DNA from: Pseudomonas furukawaii
GTDB taxonomy: Bacteria > Pseudomonadota > Gammaproteobacteria > Pseudomonadales > Pseudomonadaceae
Direction: 5' to 3'
DNA length: 64,000 bases
Assembly (NCBI RefSeq): GCF_002355475.1
Contig: NZ_AP014862.1
Span: forward strand, 4,216,001 to 4,280,000
Each line of letters starts with the position of its first letter. Position 1 is the first letter of the stretch. Of the stretch, positions 8,701 to 18,017 are shown piece after piece. The notes under the pieces are model-generated. The model did not search any database, was not told the DNA's origin, and saw only the letters and a list, made by a program, of their open reading frames with translations. The position numbers were made by a program, and so were the translations under genes.

Positions 8701-10458
8701 ATGGCCACCCACGATTTCCTGCTGGGCCCGGTGCTGTCGTTTCGCGGCATCGGTGCGGACGGCACCTGGAAGGTTTCGGCACTGATCGGACTGAAGGACG
8801 GCGCCGCCGTGCCCACTCTGCTGCTGGAGGGCAAGGCCTGCGCGGCGCCCCGGCAACTGCTCGTCATCAGGAAGGAGCGCTACCTGCGCTATGACCTCTC
8901 CTGCGCCATGAAGAAAACCGAGCGCCGGGTCGAATACGGCGTGCAAGGCGGGCCGACCTGGCACTTCACCGTGCCGGGCCGGGACCTCGCCCCGCGCCTG
9001 GCCTATGTGTCCTGCAACGGCTTCTCGGACCCGGCCGGCATGCGCCGGCTGGTGCGCCCGGCCAACACCGTCTGGGCCGACCTGCTGGCCAGCCACGACA
9101 AGTCGCTGAGGGGCGGCATGCTGCTGGACAAGGAGCAGCTCTGGCACGAGGTGCGCATCCACGACAAGGGCCTGCAGCGCTTCCAGCTGCTGCTGATGGG
9201 CGGCGACCAGATCTATTTCGATTCCATCTGGGAAGACCTGCCGGAGTTGAAGCACTGGGTGTCGCTGTCGCGGGCGGAGCAACTGAAGTTCAGCGTGTCC
9301 GCCACCCTGGACCGCAAGATCGAGGCCTACTACTTCACCCTGTACGCCCGACGCTGGCTGCCGGAAAAACGCCGCCCCTGGGGTGCCGCCGAACCCAACC
9401 GCGATGCCGCCGACGCCCTGGCGCGCATCCCGACGCTGATGATGTGGGACGACCACGACATCTTCGACGGCTGGGGTTCCTACAGCCCGGAGATGCAGCG
9501 CTCGCCGCTGTTCCGCTGCCTGTTCCGCCATGCCCGCCGGGCCTTCTGGGTGTTCCAGATGCAACACGCCCTGGACGACCTGCCGGAACTGGCGGACGCC
9601 ACGCCACCCGGCTTTTCCAGCCAGGACCCGATCTACCGGCCCGTGGCCTGGAGCCAGCGGCTGGCGCAGGACCCGCTGGCGCTGCCGCTGCTGGACGGCC
9701 AGCCCGGCTTCACGTCGGCGTTCCAGGCCGGCCCCCTGGCGCTGGTGGTGGCGGACCTGCGCACCGAGCGCTCGCGCACCCAGGTACTCGGGTCGGACAG
9801 CTGGACGCAGCTCAAGGCCTGGCTCGGGAAGCTGGATGCCAAGGCGCCGCCGAAGAACCCGGGCACCCGTGTCCAGCACCTGCTGTTCATGTCGTCGGTG
9901 CCGGTGGTGCATCCCAAGCTGTCGGCCGCCGAGGCCCTGCTGGACAACCTCGGCCAGGATCACGTGCTCGACAGCAGCGCCGACGACCTGCGGGACCACT
10001 GGTCCCACGACGATCACGAAGGTGAACGCAAGCGGCTGCTGGAAGTGCTCTCGGAAACGGCCCGGAGCAAGGGGCTGCGGGTCTCGCTGGTTTCCGGGGA
10101 CGTGCATGTCGCCGCCTGGGGCATCGCCTATCGCCGCGACCTGCCCGCCAGCGAAGCCAGGGCGCAGATCCAGCAGTTCACCTCATCGGCGGTGGTGCAC
10201 CCGTCCCTGATGGGCGTGGCCGAACGGCTGTTCCTCGGCCTGCTCAACGCCAGCGCCGGCTCGCCCCAGCATCTCGATGCGCACTCCAGCGTGGAAATGA
10301 TGCTGTTCCCCGGCCACAACCGCTACGTGATGCCGGCGCGCAACTGGCTGGCACTGGAACTGGACGAGGGCAGCGACAGGCCCAAACTCTGGGCCACCTG
10401 GCGCTGCGAGACGGAAACGGCGTTTTCCAACCACCTGCAGACGGTGGCGCCGGCATGA
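8701..10458 (+). CDS. PhoD-like metallophosphatase domain protein
   Basis: A 585-residue protein of the alkaline phosphatase D-like family (binuclear metallophosphoesterase). Metal-site motifs appear in order: MGGDQIYFDS near residue 165, MMWDDHDIFDGWGSY near residue 248, and SLVSGDVHVAAWG near residue 465. No signal peptide is visible at the N-terminus (MATHDFLLGPVLSFRG), so unlike secreted PhoD it looks cytoplasmic. The ATG at 8701 has a strong GGGAGGAAG ribosome-binding site. A candidate Pho box upstream suggests phosphate-starvation control. A hairpin follows the stop. Confidence 0.85.
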   Translation: MATHDFLLGPVLSFRGIGADGTWKVSALIGLKDGAAVPTLLLEGKACAAPRQLLVIRKERYLRYDLSCAMKKTERRVEYGVQGGPTWHFTVPGRDLAPRLAYVSCNGFSDPAGMRRLVRPANTVWADLLASHDKSLRGGMLLDKEQLWHEVRIHDKGLQRFQLLLMGGDQIYFDSIWEDLPELKHWVSLSRAEQLKFSVSATLDRKIEAYYFTLYARRWLPEKRRPWGAAEPNRDAADALARIPTLMMWDDHDIFDGWGSYSPEMQRSPLFRCLFRHARRAFWVFQMQHALDDLPELADATPPGFSSQDPIYRPVAWSQRLAQDPLALPLLDGQPGFTSAFQAGPLALVVADLRTERSRTQVLGSDSWTQLKAWLGKLDAKAPPKNPGTRVQHLLFMSSVPVVHPKLSAAEALLDNLGQDHVLDSSADDLRDHWSHDDHEGERKRLLEVLSETARSKGLRVSLVSGDVHVAAWGIAYRRDLPASEARAQIQQFTSSAVVHPSLMGVAERLFLGLLNASAGSPQHLDAHSSVEMMLFPGHNRYVMPARNWLALELDEGSDRPKLWATWRCETETAFSNHLQTVAPA

Positions 10459-10465
10459 CGGCATC

Positions 10466-10491
10466 GCAGGGTGGGCGTGAGCCCGCCCTGC
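10466..10491. terminator. hairpin between convergent genes, probable terminator
   Basis: GCAGGGTGGGC / GCCCGCCCTGC, 11-bp stem with one G-T pair and a GTGA loop. It has no long T-run, but it fills the 37-bp gap between two convergent genes. Confidence 0.45.
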
Positions 10492-10495
10492 GCGA

Positions 10496-11347
10496 TCAGG
10501 GCGAGCCGAACATCGCCGTCCAGTAGATGCCCGCATCGCTTTTCGGGTCCACCGCGTAGGCGGCGCCCAGCTCGCTGAATCGCGGGTTCATCAGGTTGGC
10601 GCAATGGCCCGGGCTGGCCAGCCAGCCCTCCACCACCTTGCCGGGGCTATCCAGCCCGGCGGCGATGTTCTCGCCCACCAGTTGGGCGCTGTAGCCGGCC
10701 AGTTCGGCGCGGTCGCCCGGGGTCCGGCCGTCGCGGTCCTTGTGGTCGAAGAAGTTCTGGTTGGCCATCGCCCGGGTGTGATCCTGGGCGGCGGTCGCCA
10801 GGGTGGCGTTCCAGGTCAACGGGCCAGCCGCCTGGAAAGCCTGGCCGCCACACTGGCGTGGCTGGCCACGGACAGCGTTGATGCGTTCCAGCAACTTCTG
10901 CCCTTCCGCCTGGGAATCCCCCAGGCCGCCGGCCAGCAGCGGCCGGGCCAGGACGATGCGCCAGTCGCGGTCCTCGCGGTTGACCCCGACATCGACGAAC
11001 TGCGGGTCCAGCAGCACCTGGCAAAAGCTTTCCTGCAGGGCCTTCATGGCCGCCTGGGCATCGCGGGGGCCGGACAGGTTGATGGCCTGGACGTTCACCA
11101 GCGGGTAGGCGGTGCGGGCCAGGGCCTGCTGCAGGTCGCCGATGCTGCCGGTGGGCAGGACCAGGCGCGGGTCGGCCTTCAGCGGCGGCAGCTCGGTGGA
11201 CACCTGACCGGCGCAGGGCTGCGGCTGGACCCGGTAGGCGTTGATCGACTCCACCAGCAGGGTTTCCTCGGACGCCAGGGCGGAACCGGCCAGGGCGGCG
11301 CCCAGGGTCAGGGCTGCGATGCGCAGACGGGGTGACACAAGATCCAT
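10496..11347 (-). CDS. CAP-domain (SCP/PR-1, YkwD-like) exported protein
   Basis: A 283-residue protein with a signal peptide (LRIAALTLGAALAGSALA). The C-terminal half is a CAP domain: HTRAMANQNFFDHKDRDG, LVGENIAAG and WLASPGHCANLMNPRFSELG carry the usual His/Glu/His cavity residues. The N-terminal half contains a weaker echo of the same domain start (LLVESINAYRVQPQPC compared with LLERINAVRGQPRQC), suggesting an old duplication whose first copy has decayed. The ATG at 11347 is preceded by GGGAGG. CAP proteins of bacteria are secreted and mostly of unknown function. Confidence 0.85.
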   Translation of the reverse strand: MDLVSPRLRIAALTLGAALAGSALASEETLLVESINAYRVQPQPCAGQVSTELPPLKADPRLVLPTGSIGDLQQALARTAYPLVNVQAINLSGPRDAQAAMKALQESFCQVLLDPQFVDVGVNREDRDWRIVLARPLLAGGLGDSQAEGQKLLERINAVRGQPRQCGGQAFQAAGPLTWNATLATAAQDHTRAMANQNFFDHKDRDGRTPGDRAELAGYSAQLVGENIAAGLDSPGKVVEGWLASPGHCANLMNPRFSELGAAYAVDPKSDAGIYWTAMFGSP

Positions 11348-11540
11348 GGAAACCTCCCTAAAAGCTGACAGCGCCCAATGATGCGCGATTCCATACCATC
11401 CTGTGCACTCTCCATGGCATTTGGCCGATCGAAAACCGCCATCCGCCGGGCGGATCGGCGATGAACCCCGTCCTTGTCGTCTTTCGGCCCACTTCGGTTC
11501 CTTGCTCCCCCGAGCCGGACCGGAACCTGGGGCCCGGGAC

Positions 11541-13289
11541 TCAATGGCACTCGATGCGGTTGCGCCCCCCCCGCTTGGCCCGGTAGAGCGCCATGTCGCT
11601 GCGGGACAGGGCCGCCTCGGCGCTGGGATCGTCAGGATGCAGCGTAGCGATGCCGGCGCTGACCGCCAGGGGAAGGCGCTCGTCGCCATGGGTCACCGGA
11701 GCGCCCGCCAGTTCGCGCTGGACCCGCTCGGCGAAGGTCCGGGCCTCGTCGAGGGAGGCGTTGCTCAGCACCACGGCGAATTCCTCGCCGCCCATGCGTC
11801 CGGCCGCATCGGTACGGCGCAACTGGGCGCGGAGGATCGCCGAGAAATGCCGCAGCGCCTCGTCGCCCACGGAATGCCCCCAGCGGTCGTTGATGGACTT
11901 GAAGTGATCCAGGTCGAACATCAGGATCGCCGCGCCGTAGTCCTGGCTGCGCTGCACCCGCGCCAGCTCGGATTCCAGCTGCGTCATGAAATGACGCCGA
12001 TTGGCGAGCTGCGTCAGGGAGTCGGTGGTGGCGAACACCTGCAGCTCGGCCTCGATCAGCTTGCGCTCGGTGATATCGGTGATGAAGCCGTGCCAGAGGA
12101 CGCTGCCGTCCGCCAGCGGCCGGGGACGTGCGGCCCCCTGGCGCCAGGACAGGCCAGAGCCCGGCAGTTGCACCCGGTACTCCAGGTGCCAGGGCCTGAG
12201 ATCACGGGCGGAGCTTTCCAGGGAGCCGAGGTAGAGGGCCAGGTCGTCGGGATGCAGGATGCCGTGCAACAACTCGGCATCCTGCACCAACTGGTCGGGC
12301 GTCAGGCCGTAGATCTCGCGGACGCCGCTGCTGACGTAGGTGAAGGCGGCCCTTCCATCCAGCTGCCGCCGGTACTGGAAGACCATGCCGGGGATTTCGT
12401 TGGTCAGGTCGGTCATCAAGGCGGCCGTCTGCTGCATCTTCTCCGAGAGGGCGTGCATCGCGGTCACATCGGTGGTGGTGCCCACCATGCGCAAGGGCTG
12501 GCCGGTTTCATCCCTGGCCACCACCTTGCCTCGACTGCACACCCACTTGTAGCGCCCATCCCGGCAGCGCAGCCGATGCTCCACCTCGTAGGCGTCGGTC
12601 CGACCCTCGAAGTGTGCCTGGATCGTGGCCTGCACATAGGCCAGGTCATCCGGGTGCACGCGGGTGTAGCTCTCTTCGATGCGGTTGCCCACCTCATGCT
12701 CGGAATACCCCAGCAGGGCCTTCCAGTCGCTGGAGTAATGGATCTCGCCGGTCCGCGCATTGCGATCCCAGATGCCGGTCCCGCTGCCGGCGATGGCCAG
12801 GGCCATGCGCTCCTCGCTGTCCCGGACCCGCTGCAGCTCGAGCCGGTCCGCCAGCATCCCGGCCGCCAGTCCGGCGAAGTCGCGGAAACCCAGCCGCGCC
12901 TCCTCGTCCAGCCTGTGGGGCCGGTCGTGCAGCAGCCAGAGCATGCCGGCCAGGCCGGTTCGGGGGTCGGTCAGGGAGTGGGCGGCGAGATAGCGCAGTT
13001 CGGGCCATGCCCGAGCCAGGTCATGCTGGCGCAGGCGTGGCTGTTCGAGGATATCGGGCACTTCCAGCAGTTCTTCGCAGGGAAGGCCCGGGGGCAGCTC
13101 CAGGAGGCCCTCCGCGAAGGCTTCGGGATCTAGCGGGCCCTGGGCGCTGCGGATCCGCTGGAGCTTGTCGGCGCCCGTGGTCAGCAGGATGGCCCTGATG
13201 CCCAACTGCCGCCTGGCCAGGCGGAGCAGGCTGTCGAATCGCTCATCACTCGCGCCGACTGGCGCACTGGAACTACTGGGCAACGGCAT
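11541..13289 (-). CDS. PAS-PAS-GGDEF diguanylate cyclase
   Basis: A 582-residue soluble sensor enzyme predicted to make cyclic di-GMP. An N-terminal GAF-like region (about residues 15-140) is followed by two PAS domains (about 150-280 and 290-405) and a GGDEF domain (about 415-580). The active site is GGEEF at residues 500-504, so the enzyme should be active. An RxxD inhibitory site (RRTD, 491-494) lies five residues ahead of it, so product inhibition is expected. No EAL domain or transmembrane segment is seen. The start is uncertain: ATG at 13289 or GTG at 13322. The stimulus cannot be read from the sequence. Confidence 0.88.
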   Translation of the reverse strand: MPLPSSSSAPVGASDERFDSLLRLARRQLGIRAILLTTGADKLQRIRSAQGPLDPEAFAEGLLELPPGLPCEELLEVPDILEQPRLRQHDLARAWPELRYLAAHSLTDPRTGLAGMLWLLHDRPHRLDEEARLGFRDFAGLAAGMLADRLELQRVRDSEERMALAIAGSGTGIWDRNARTGEIHYSSDWKALLGYSEHEVGNRIEESYTRVHPDDLAYVQATIQAHFEGRTDAYEVEHRLRCRDGRYKWVCSRGKVVARDETGQPLRMVGTTTDVTAMHALSEKMQQTAALMTDLTNEIPGMVFQYRRQLDGRAAFTYVSSGVREIYGLTPDQLVQDAELLHGILHPDDLALYLGSLESSARDLRPWHLEYRVQLPGSGLSWRQGAARPRPLADGSVLWHGFITDITERKLIEAELQVFATTDSLTQLANRRHFMTQLESELARVQRSQDYGAAILMFDLDHFKSINDRWGHSVGDEALRHFSAILRAQLRRTDAAGRMGGEEFAVVLSNASLDEARTFAERVQRELAGAPVTHGDERLPLAVSAGIATLHPDDPSAEAALSRSDMALYRAKRGGRNRIECH

Positions 13290-13484
13290 CGGGTTTCCGC
13301 ACTTCGGAAGGCTGGGGGCCACTTGAGGATGTTCGGTGTGGAAATCAGCAATCTATCCACAATGGCCAGCGGGCGCCAGATTGCTCGCGCAGGTCACCCG
13401 CAACTGACGAGCCGGCTGGCCGCCGCCCCCGTCGTCCAAGTAGAATCCCGCGCCATTTCCCATCAGAACCGCGAGAGAGCCACC

Positions 13485-14189
13485 ATGGGCGCCCAGTGGA
13501 AAGCCAAACCCAAAGAAGCCGCCGCCAATGCCCGAGGGAAGATCTTCGGCAAGCTGGTGAAGGAAATCATGATCGCCGCGCGCAACGGCGCCGACCCGGA
13601 CATGAACCCCAAGCTGCGCCTTGCCGTGCACCAGGCGAAGAAGGCGTCCATGCCCAAGGACACGCTGGAGCGCGCCATCAAGAAAGGCGCCGGCCTGTCC
13701 GGCGAGGTGGTCCACTACGAGCGCACCCTCTATGAAGGCTTCGCGCCCCACCGCGTCCCGGTGATCGTCGAGTGCCTGACCGACAACCTGAACCGCACCG
13801 TGGCGGAAGTCCGCGTGCTGTTCCGCAAGGGCCAGCTGGGCACCTCCGGCTCGGTATCCTGGGACTTCGATCACCTGGGCATCATCGAGGCCGAGCCGGC
13901 CAACGCCGAGTCCGACGCCGAACTGGCCGCCATCGAAGCCGGTGCCCAGGACTTCGAGGCCGGCGACGAGAACCTCAGCCTCTTCTACACCGAACCCACC
14001 GACCTGGATGCCGTGTGCAAGGCCCTGCCGGAATTCGGTTTCACCGTGCAATCGGCCAACCTGGGCTACAAGGCGAAGAACCCGGTGAGCCTGTCCGGCG
14101 CCGAACTGGAGGAAGTGGAAGCCTTCCTCGAGGCCCTGGACAACCACGACGACGTGCAGAACGTCTATGTCGGCCTGCAAGCCGGCTGA
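13485..14189 (+). CDS. YebC/PmpR family protein (YeeN-type paralogue)
   Basis: A 234-residue protein of the YebC/PmpR family, recently linked to translation of difficult peptide stretches and earlier described as DNA-binding regulators. Family blocks are seen: [46 protein letters not shown], and [15 protein letters not shown]. The N-terminus ([19 protein letters not shown]) differs from canonical YebC (MAGHSKWAN...), so it resembles the second, YeeN-type paralogue. The ATG at 13485 follows GAGAGAG. It is not next to ruvC, where the main yebC usually lies. Its 3' end overlaps the next small gene. Confidence 0.9.
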   Translation: MGAQWKAKPKEAAANARGKIFGKLVKEIMIAARNGADPDMNPKLRLAVHQAKKASMPKDTLERAIKKGAGLSGEVVHYERTLYEGFAPHRVPVIVECLTDNLNRTVAEVRVLFRKGQLGTSGSVSWDFDHLGIIEAEPANAESDAELAAIEAGAQDFEAGDENLSLFYTEPTDLDAVCKALPEFGFTVQSANLGYKAKNPVSLSGAELEEVEAFLEALDNHDDVQNVYVGLQAG

Positions 14190-14418
14190 GCCCGGGAGCC
14201 GCCGGCAGTTCCACGCCGAGAACGCCGACCGGGCCCGTGATGAAGCCCTGCGCCTGCTGGCGCAGCGCGACGCCCTGGGCCCGCGCTGGCTGGCCTGGGT
14301 CGCCACCGAGCTCTACCACCTCAAGCCGCCGGCATTCGCCGCCATGGTGCGCCGCGAGCTGGAGCGCCTGAACACCGCCGACCGCCAGTTCGGCCAGGCC
14401 TCGAAAGGGGTGCACTGA
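14167..14418 (+). CDS. small hypothetical protein overlapping the yebC-like gene
   Basis: An 83-residue predicted protein. It overlaps the end of the YebC-like gene by 23 bp in another frame. The body is helical and charged ([37 protein letters not shown]), with a conserved-looking [12 protein letters not shown] core. There is no strong ribosome-binding site for the ATG, so it may depend on coupling with the upstream gene. I do not recognise the family. High G+C in third codon positions supports coding, but the call is tentative. Confidence 0.5.
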   Translation: MSACKPAEPGSRRQFHAENADRARDEALRLLAQRDALGPRWLAWVATELYHLKPPAFAAMVRRELERLNTADRQFGQASKGVH

Positions 14419-14647
14419 GGGGCGAGCGCCAGCCGCCGGACAGCGATTAGCCGCTATCGGGGGCGTTTGCCCGAGGTGCAACCTGAGCGAACGGGCATTA
14501 CAGCTTGCCGGCGGATTCCCAGTTGTACGGCAGCAGCCCCCGGATGGTTTACCGCTAACAGCGGAATCGGGAGATGGCGCACCGCTCGGCGTCCTGCAAG
14601 CAGACTTCCCCGCCTTTCCGGCATAATCCGCCCCCTTGGAGTGCCCT

Positions 14648-15139
14648 ATGCCCGAGCAACTACTGGCCCGCGTCGAAGCCTGCTACCAACAGGCGGAAGA
14701 CTTCTTCAAACGCCGATTTCCCCGCCCCGAGGTGAGCTTCAGGCTTCGGGGACAGAAAGCGGGTGTCGCCCACCTCGATGAGAACAAGCTGCGCTTCAAC
14801 CCGCAGCTGTATCGTGAGAATCGCGAGGACTTCCTGCGCCAGACGGTGGCGCATGAAGTGGCGCACCTGATCGCCCATCAGCTCTTCGGCCACACCATCC
14901 AGCCCCACGGCGAGGAGTGGCAGCTGATCATGCGCGGCGTCTACGAACTTCCCCCCAATCGTTGCCACAGCTATGAAGTGCAACGACGCCGGGTCACCCG
15001 CTATCTCTATCGCTGCGCCTGTCCCGAGCCGCACCCTTTTTCGTCCCAACGCCACGCGCTGGTGGCACGGGGGCGCCGCTACTACTGTCGACGCTGCCGG
15101 GTCACGCTGGTGTTCACCGGCGAACAGCACCGAGGCTGA
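14648..15139 (+). CDS. SprT-like zinc metallopeptidase-fold protein
   Basis: A 163-residue SprT-family protein. The zinc-peptidase motif HEVAH is at residues 69-73, and a C-terminal zinc ribbon is formed by the Cys pairs in YRCACPEPH and YYCRRCRVTLVF. Eukaryotic relatives (Spartan) digest DNA-protein crosslinks; the bacterial role is less clear. The start is the ATG at 14648, since the frame upstream has only a TTG. About 230 bp of apparently empty sequence separates it from the preceding gene. Confidence 0.9.
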   Translation: MPEQLLARVEACYQQAEDFFKRRFPRPEVSFRLRGQKAGVAHLDENKLRFNPQLYRENREDFLRQTVAHEVAHLIAHQLFGHTIQPHGEEWQLIMRGVYELPPNRCHSYEVQRRRVTRYLYRCACPEPHPFSSQRHALVARGRRYYCRRCRVTLVFTGEQHRG

Positions 15140-15170
15140 ATCACCATCAGGCCAGCGACGGGTGCCGAAC

Positions 15171-15962
15171 TCAGGCGACCGACGCGCGACGAACGGGCAC
15201 CTCGTCCACGGACGGTTGCTGTCCCAGCAGGGCCTCCATCCGGGCACGGGTTTCCGCCATCAGCTCCGCGAGCTGCGCGGCCTCATAGCGACTGGCATCG
15301 ATGGGTTCCCCCACATGCACCTCCACCTTCTGTCCGAGATTGAGGCGAAAGGTACGGGCAGGCAGCACACGGTGGATGCCACGGATCGACACCGGGACGA
15401 TCATTGCCTCGGTATCCAGTGCGAGGTGGAAGCAGCCTTTCTTGAATTTCAGCAGGCGACCATCGGCGGAACGGGTCCCCTCGGGCGCGGCCCAGAGGAC
15501 GATGCCCTTCTCCATCATTTTCCGCGCGGTCGCCAGGTCGGCCAGGGCCTGGCGACGATTGTGCCGATCGATGGACGGAAACTCCGCGGCGCGCATCGCC
15601 GGCCCCAGGAAGGGAACACGAAAGAGCTCCTTCTTCGCCAGCATGCGAATGGACCCCGGCAAGGCCACGAAGCTGGCGGGAATGTCGTAGTGGCTGGAAT
15701 GCGTGCAGAGCACCAGGTAGCGGCGTCCATCACTGAAATCCGGCAGCGTCCCCTGCACCGACAGGTCCATGCGCACTAGGCGCAACAGCAGGCGCGACAT
15801 GTCGCGGGTGTAGCGATCGACCACGGCGCGGTGCAGGCGGCCGAAGGCTGCGCGCAGCAGCACCAGGCAGCAGTAGAAAACGACCACCAGCAGGGATCCG
15901 AGGATCACGCCCAGGCGGCGAATCAGCGAGGCAGGTTCATTCAGCAGTTGCAGGCTTGGCAT
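15171..15962 (-). CDS. lysophospholipid acyltransferase (PlsC family)
   Basis: A 263-residue membrane-bound acyltransferase of the PlsC family, predicted to transfer a fatty acyl chain to lysophosphatidic acid or a related lysolipid. One N-terminal membrane helix (LGVILGSLLVVVFYCCLVLL) is followed by the catalytic H-x4-D motif (HSSHYD), the RMLAKKELF and FPSIDRHNR blocks, and the PEGTRS motif for glycerol-phosphate binding. The ATG at 15962 has a GGGAG site. The long upstream extension of the frame is not credible because it runs antisense through the regulator gene. It is divergent from the Lrp-type regulator. Confidence 0.9.
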   Translation of the reverse strand: MPSLQLLNEPASLIRRLGVILGSLLVVVFYCCLVLLRAAFGRLHRAVVDRYTRDMSRLLLRLVRMDLSVQGTLPDFSDGRRYLVLCTHSSHYDIPASFVALPGSIRMLAKKELFRVPFLGPAMRAAEFPSIDRHNRRQALADLATARKMMEKGIVLWAAPEGTRSADGRLLKFKKGCFHLALDTEAMIVPVSIRGIHRVLPARTFRLNLGQKVEVHVGEPIDASRYEAAQLAELMAETRARMEALLGQQPSVDEVPVRRASVA

Positions 15963-16085
15963 CGAGCGCTCCCATCTTCTGCCCCGCGCGACTTCATGCG
16001 CGGGTGACCTTATGATGCCGATTGTCATGCTTTCGACACAGTCACCGGCCCGCCCCCGACCAAACGACCCGATCCGGACACCTTC

Positions 16086-16556
16086 ATGGACAAGAAAGAC
16101 CTGCAGATCATCCGCCTCCTGCAGCAGGACGCCTCCCTTTCGCTGGCGGAGCTGGCCGAAGCGGTGAACCTTTCCCAGACACCCTGCTGGCGACGCCTGC
16201 AGAAGCTCCGCGAGGAGGGGATCATCACCCGCCAGGTGGCGCTCTGCGACGCGGAGCGGCTGAAGCTCGGCATCACGGTCTTCGTCAGCATCCGCACCAG
16301 TTGCCACAGCGACGACTGGACCCGGCAATTCATCGAAGGTACCCGCGACATCCCGGAGATCGTCGAGATCTATCGCATGACCGGCGACGTGGACTACCTG
16401 CTGAAGATCGTGGTCCCCGATATCAAAGGTTATGACGCCGTGTACAAGCGCCTGATCCGGGTGGCTGACCTTTCGGACGTCAGCGCGGGTTTCGCCATGG
16501 AAGTGATCAAGCACAGCACGGCCTTGCCACTGGGTCATCTGGAGCCTGGGCATTGA
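16086..16556 (+). CDS. Lrp/AsnC-family transcriptional regulator
   Basis: A 156-residue Lrp/AsnC regulator. The N-terminal helix-turn-helix is DASLSLAELAEAVNLSQTPCWRRLQKL, and the C-terminal RAM (effector) domain includes FVSIRTSCHSDDW, YRMTGDVDYLLKIVV and SAGFAMEVIKHST. It resembles the subgroup that includes DecR (YbaO), a cysteine-responsive activator of cysteine desulfhydrase genes. The two genes downstream on the same strand encode sulfur-amino-acid enzymes, so cysteine-responsive control of that pair is a reasonable but unproven guess. Confidence 0.88.
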   Translation: MDKKDLQIIRLLQQDASLSLAELAEAVNLSQTPCWRRLQKLREEGIITRQVALCDAERLKLGITVFVSIRTSCHSDDWTRQFIEGTRDIPEIVEIYRMTGDVDYLLKIVVPDIKGYDAVYKRLIRVADLSDVSAGFAMEVIKHSTALPLGHLEPGH

Positions 16557-16590
16557 CTTGTAATGCCCCATGGAGCGCCATAAAACGAAT

Positions 16591-16632
16591 TTATTTTCTA
16601 GCAACCATCAAGAAAAAAGAAAATATTTCCAA
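16591..16632 (+). promoter_or_regulatory. AT-rich putative regulator-binding region upstream of metC
   Basis: Within a G+C-rich setting this region is strikingly AT-rich. It holds TTATTTTCT and AAGAAAATATTTCC, which together give an imperfect inverted repeat (ATTTTCT ... AGAAAAT) and a perfect AAATATTT palindrome at 16621-16628. Lrp-type regulators favour such AT-rich palindromes, so this is a candidate site for the regulator encoded just upstream. Confidence 0.4.
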
Positions 16633-16760
16633 TAATCTCCACCTGCCCCGCGATCAACGCAAAGAATTTCCCATCCCTCGACGCTAATCTGTGACCTCCA
16701 CAGGCGACGACCACGGCGACCGCCTTCCCGTTACGCGACACCACTCCAGAGGTAACCCAG

Positions 16761-17936
16761 GTGGACCACCGCAAGCTGCATCCGGACACGCTCCTGACCC
16801 ACGAAGGCCGCGAACGAGGGCGCGTCGGCGGCACCGTCAACACGCCGGTGTACCGAGCCTCCACCCTGCTCTTCCCCAACGTGGAAACGCTGCAGGCCCA
16901 GAACGGGACCCTCAATACCTACGGCCGCCACGGCAACCCCACCACCCGCGCCCTCGAGGCGGCACTGGCGCAACTGGAAGGCGCCCACGCCGCGATGCTC
17001 ACGCCCAGCGGCCTGAGCGCCCTGACGACCGCACTGCTTGCCACCCTGAAACCGGGCGACCACCTGCTGATGACCGACTCGGTCTATGACCCGACCCGGG
17101 CCTTCTGCGACCAGACGCTGGCACGCTTCGGCATCGAGACCACCTACTACGACCCGCTGATCGGCGCCGGTATCGCCGGACTGATGCGCCCCAACACGCG
17201 AGTGGTCTTCCTGGAGTCGCCCGGCTCCCTGACGTTCGAGGTGCAGGACGTGCCCGCCATCGCCGAGGCCGCCCACGCCCACGGCGCCCTGGTGATGATG
17301 GACAACACCTGGGCCACCCCGGTGCATTTCGCGTCCTTCCGCCACGGCGTGGACATCTCCATCCATGCGGCCACCAAGTACATCGTCGGACACTCGGACG
17401 TCCTGATGGGCGTGATCATGACCACCGAAGCCCTCTATCCGGAGATTCGCGGCTTCTACAAGCAACTCGGCCTGTCCGTCAGCGCCGACGACGCCTACCT
17501 CGCCTTGCGCGGACTGCGCACCCTGTCCACCCGACTGGAACGTCATCAGCGCAACGCCGAGCGCATTGCGGCATGGCTGGCGGAACAGCCGGAGGTCGGT
17601 CGCATCCTCTACCCCGCCCTTCCTGGCGCTCCCGGTCACGAACTCTGGAAGCGCGACTTCACCGGCGCCTGCGGCCTCTTTGGCGTGGAGTTCAAGGGCG
17701 TATCCGAACGCGCCATCCATGCCATGCTCGACGGCATGCAGCTATTCGGCATGGGCTACAGCTGGGGTGGCTATGAAAGCCTGATCCTGCTCACCCACCC
17801 GGATGCCCATCGCAGCGCCACCACCTGGAGCGCCGAAGGCCCGCTGGTTCGCCTGCATGTGGGACTGGAACACCCGGACGACCTGATCGCCGACCTCGAC
17901 GCCGGACTGCAACGCCTGCGCGCCACCTGCCGGTGA
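16761..17936 (+). CDS. metC: cystathionine beta-lyase (PLP-dependent)
   Basis: A 391-residue enzyme of the Cys/Met-metabolism PLP family, predicted to split cystathionine into homocysteine, pyruvate and ammonia, or to act as a cysteine desulfhydrase. Landmarks are TYGRHGNPTTRALEAALAQL, MLTPSGLSAL, VFLESPGSLTFEVQD, DNTWATPVHF and the PLP lysine K206 in HAATKYIVGHSD. A late YSWGGYESL block matches MetC better than MetB. It starts with GTG after AGAGGT. It follows the Lrp-type gene and precedes the mercaptopyruvate sulfurtransferase gene by 81 bp, so the three form a sulfur-metabolism group. Confidence 0.88.
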   Translation: MDHRKLHPDTLLTHEGRERGRVGGTVNTPVYRASTLLFPNVETLQAQNGTLNTYGRHGNPTTRALEAALAQLEGAHAAMLTPSGLSALTTALLATLKPGDHLLMTDSVYDPTRAFCDQTLARFGIETTYYDPLIGAGIAGLMRPNTRVVFLESPGSLTFEVQDVPAIAEAAHAHGALVMMDNTWATPVHFASFRHGVDISIHAATKYIVGHSDVLMGVIMTTEALYPEIRGFYKQLGLSVSADDAYLALRGLRTLSTRLERHQRNAERIAAWLAEQPEVGRILYPALPGAPGHELWKRDFTGACGLFGVEFKGVSERAIHAMLDGMQLFGMGYSWGGYESLILLTHPDAHRSATTWSAEGPLVRLHVGLEHPDDLIADLDAGLQRLRATCR

Positions 17937-18017
17937 CCAGGCGCGGACCGCCGAGACAGGGCGGGCGCGCCTCCTTATGATGCGTAGCATCTCCACGGCC
18001 ACGACAAGGAATCCACG

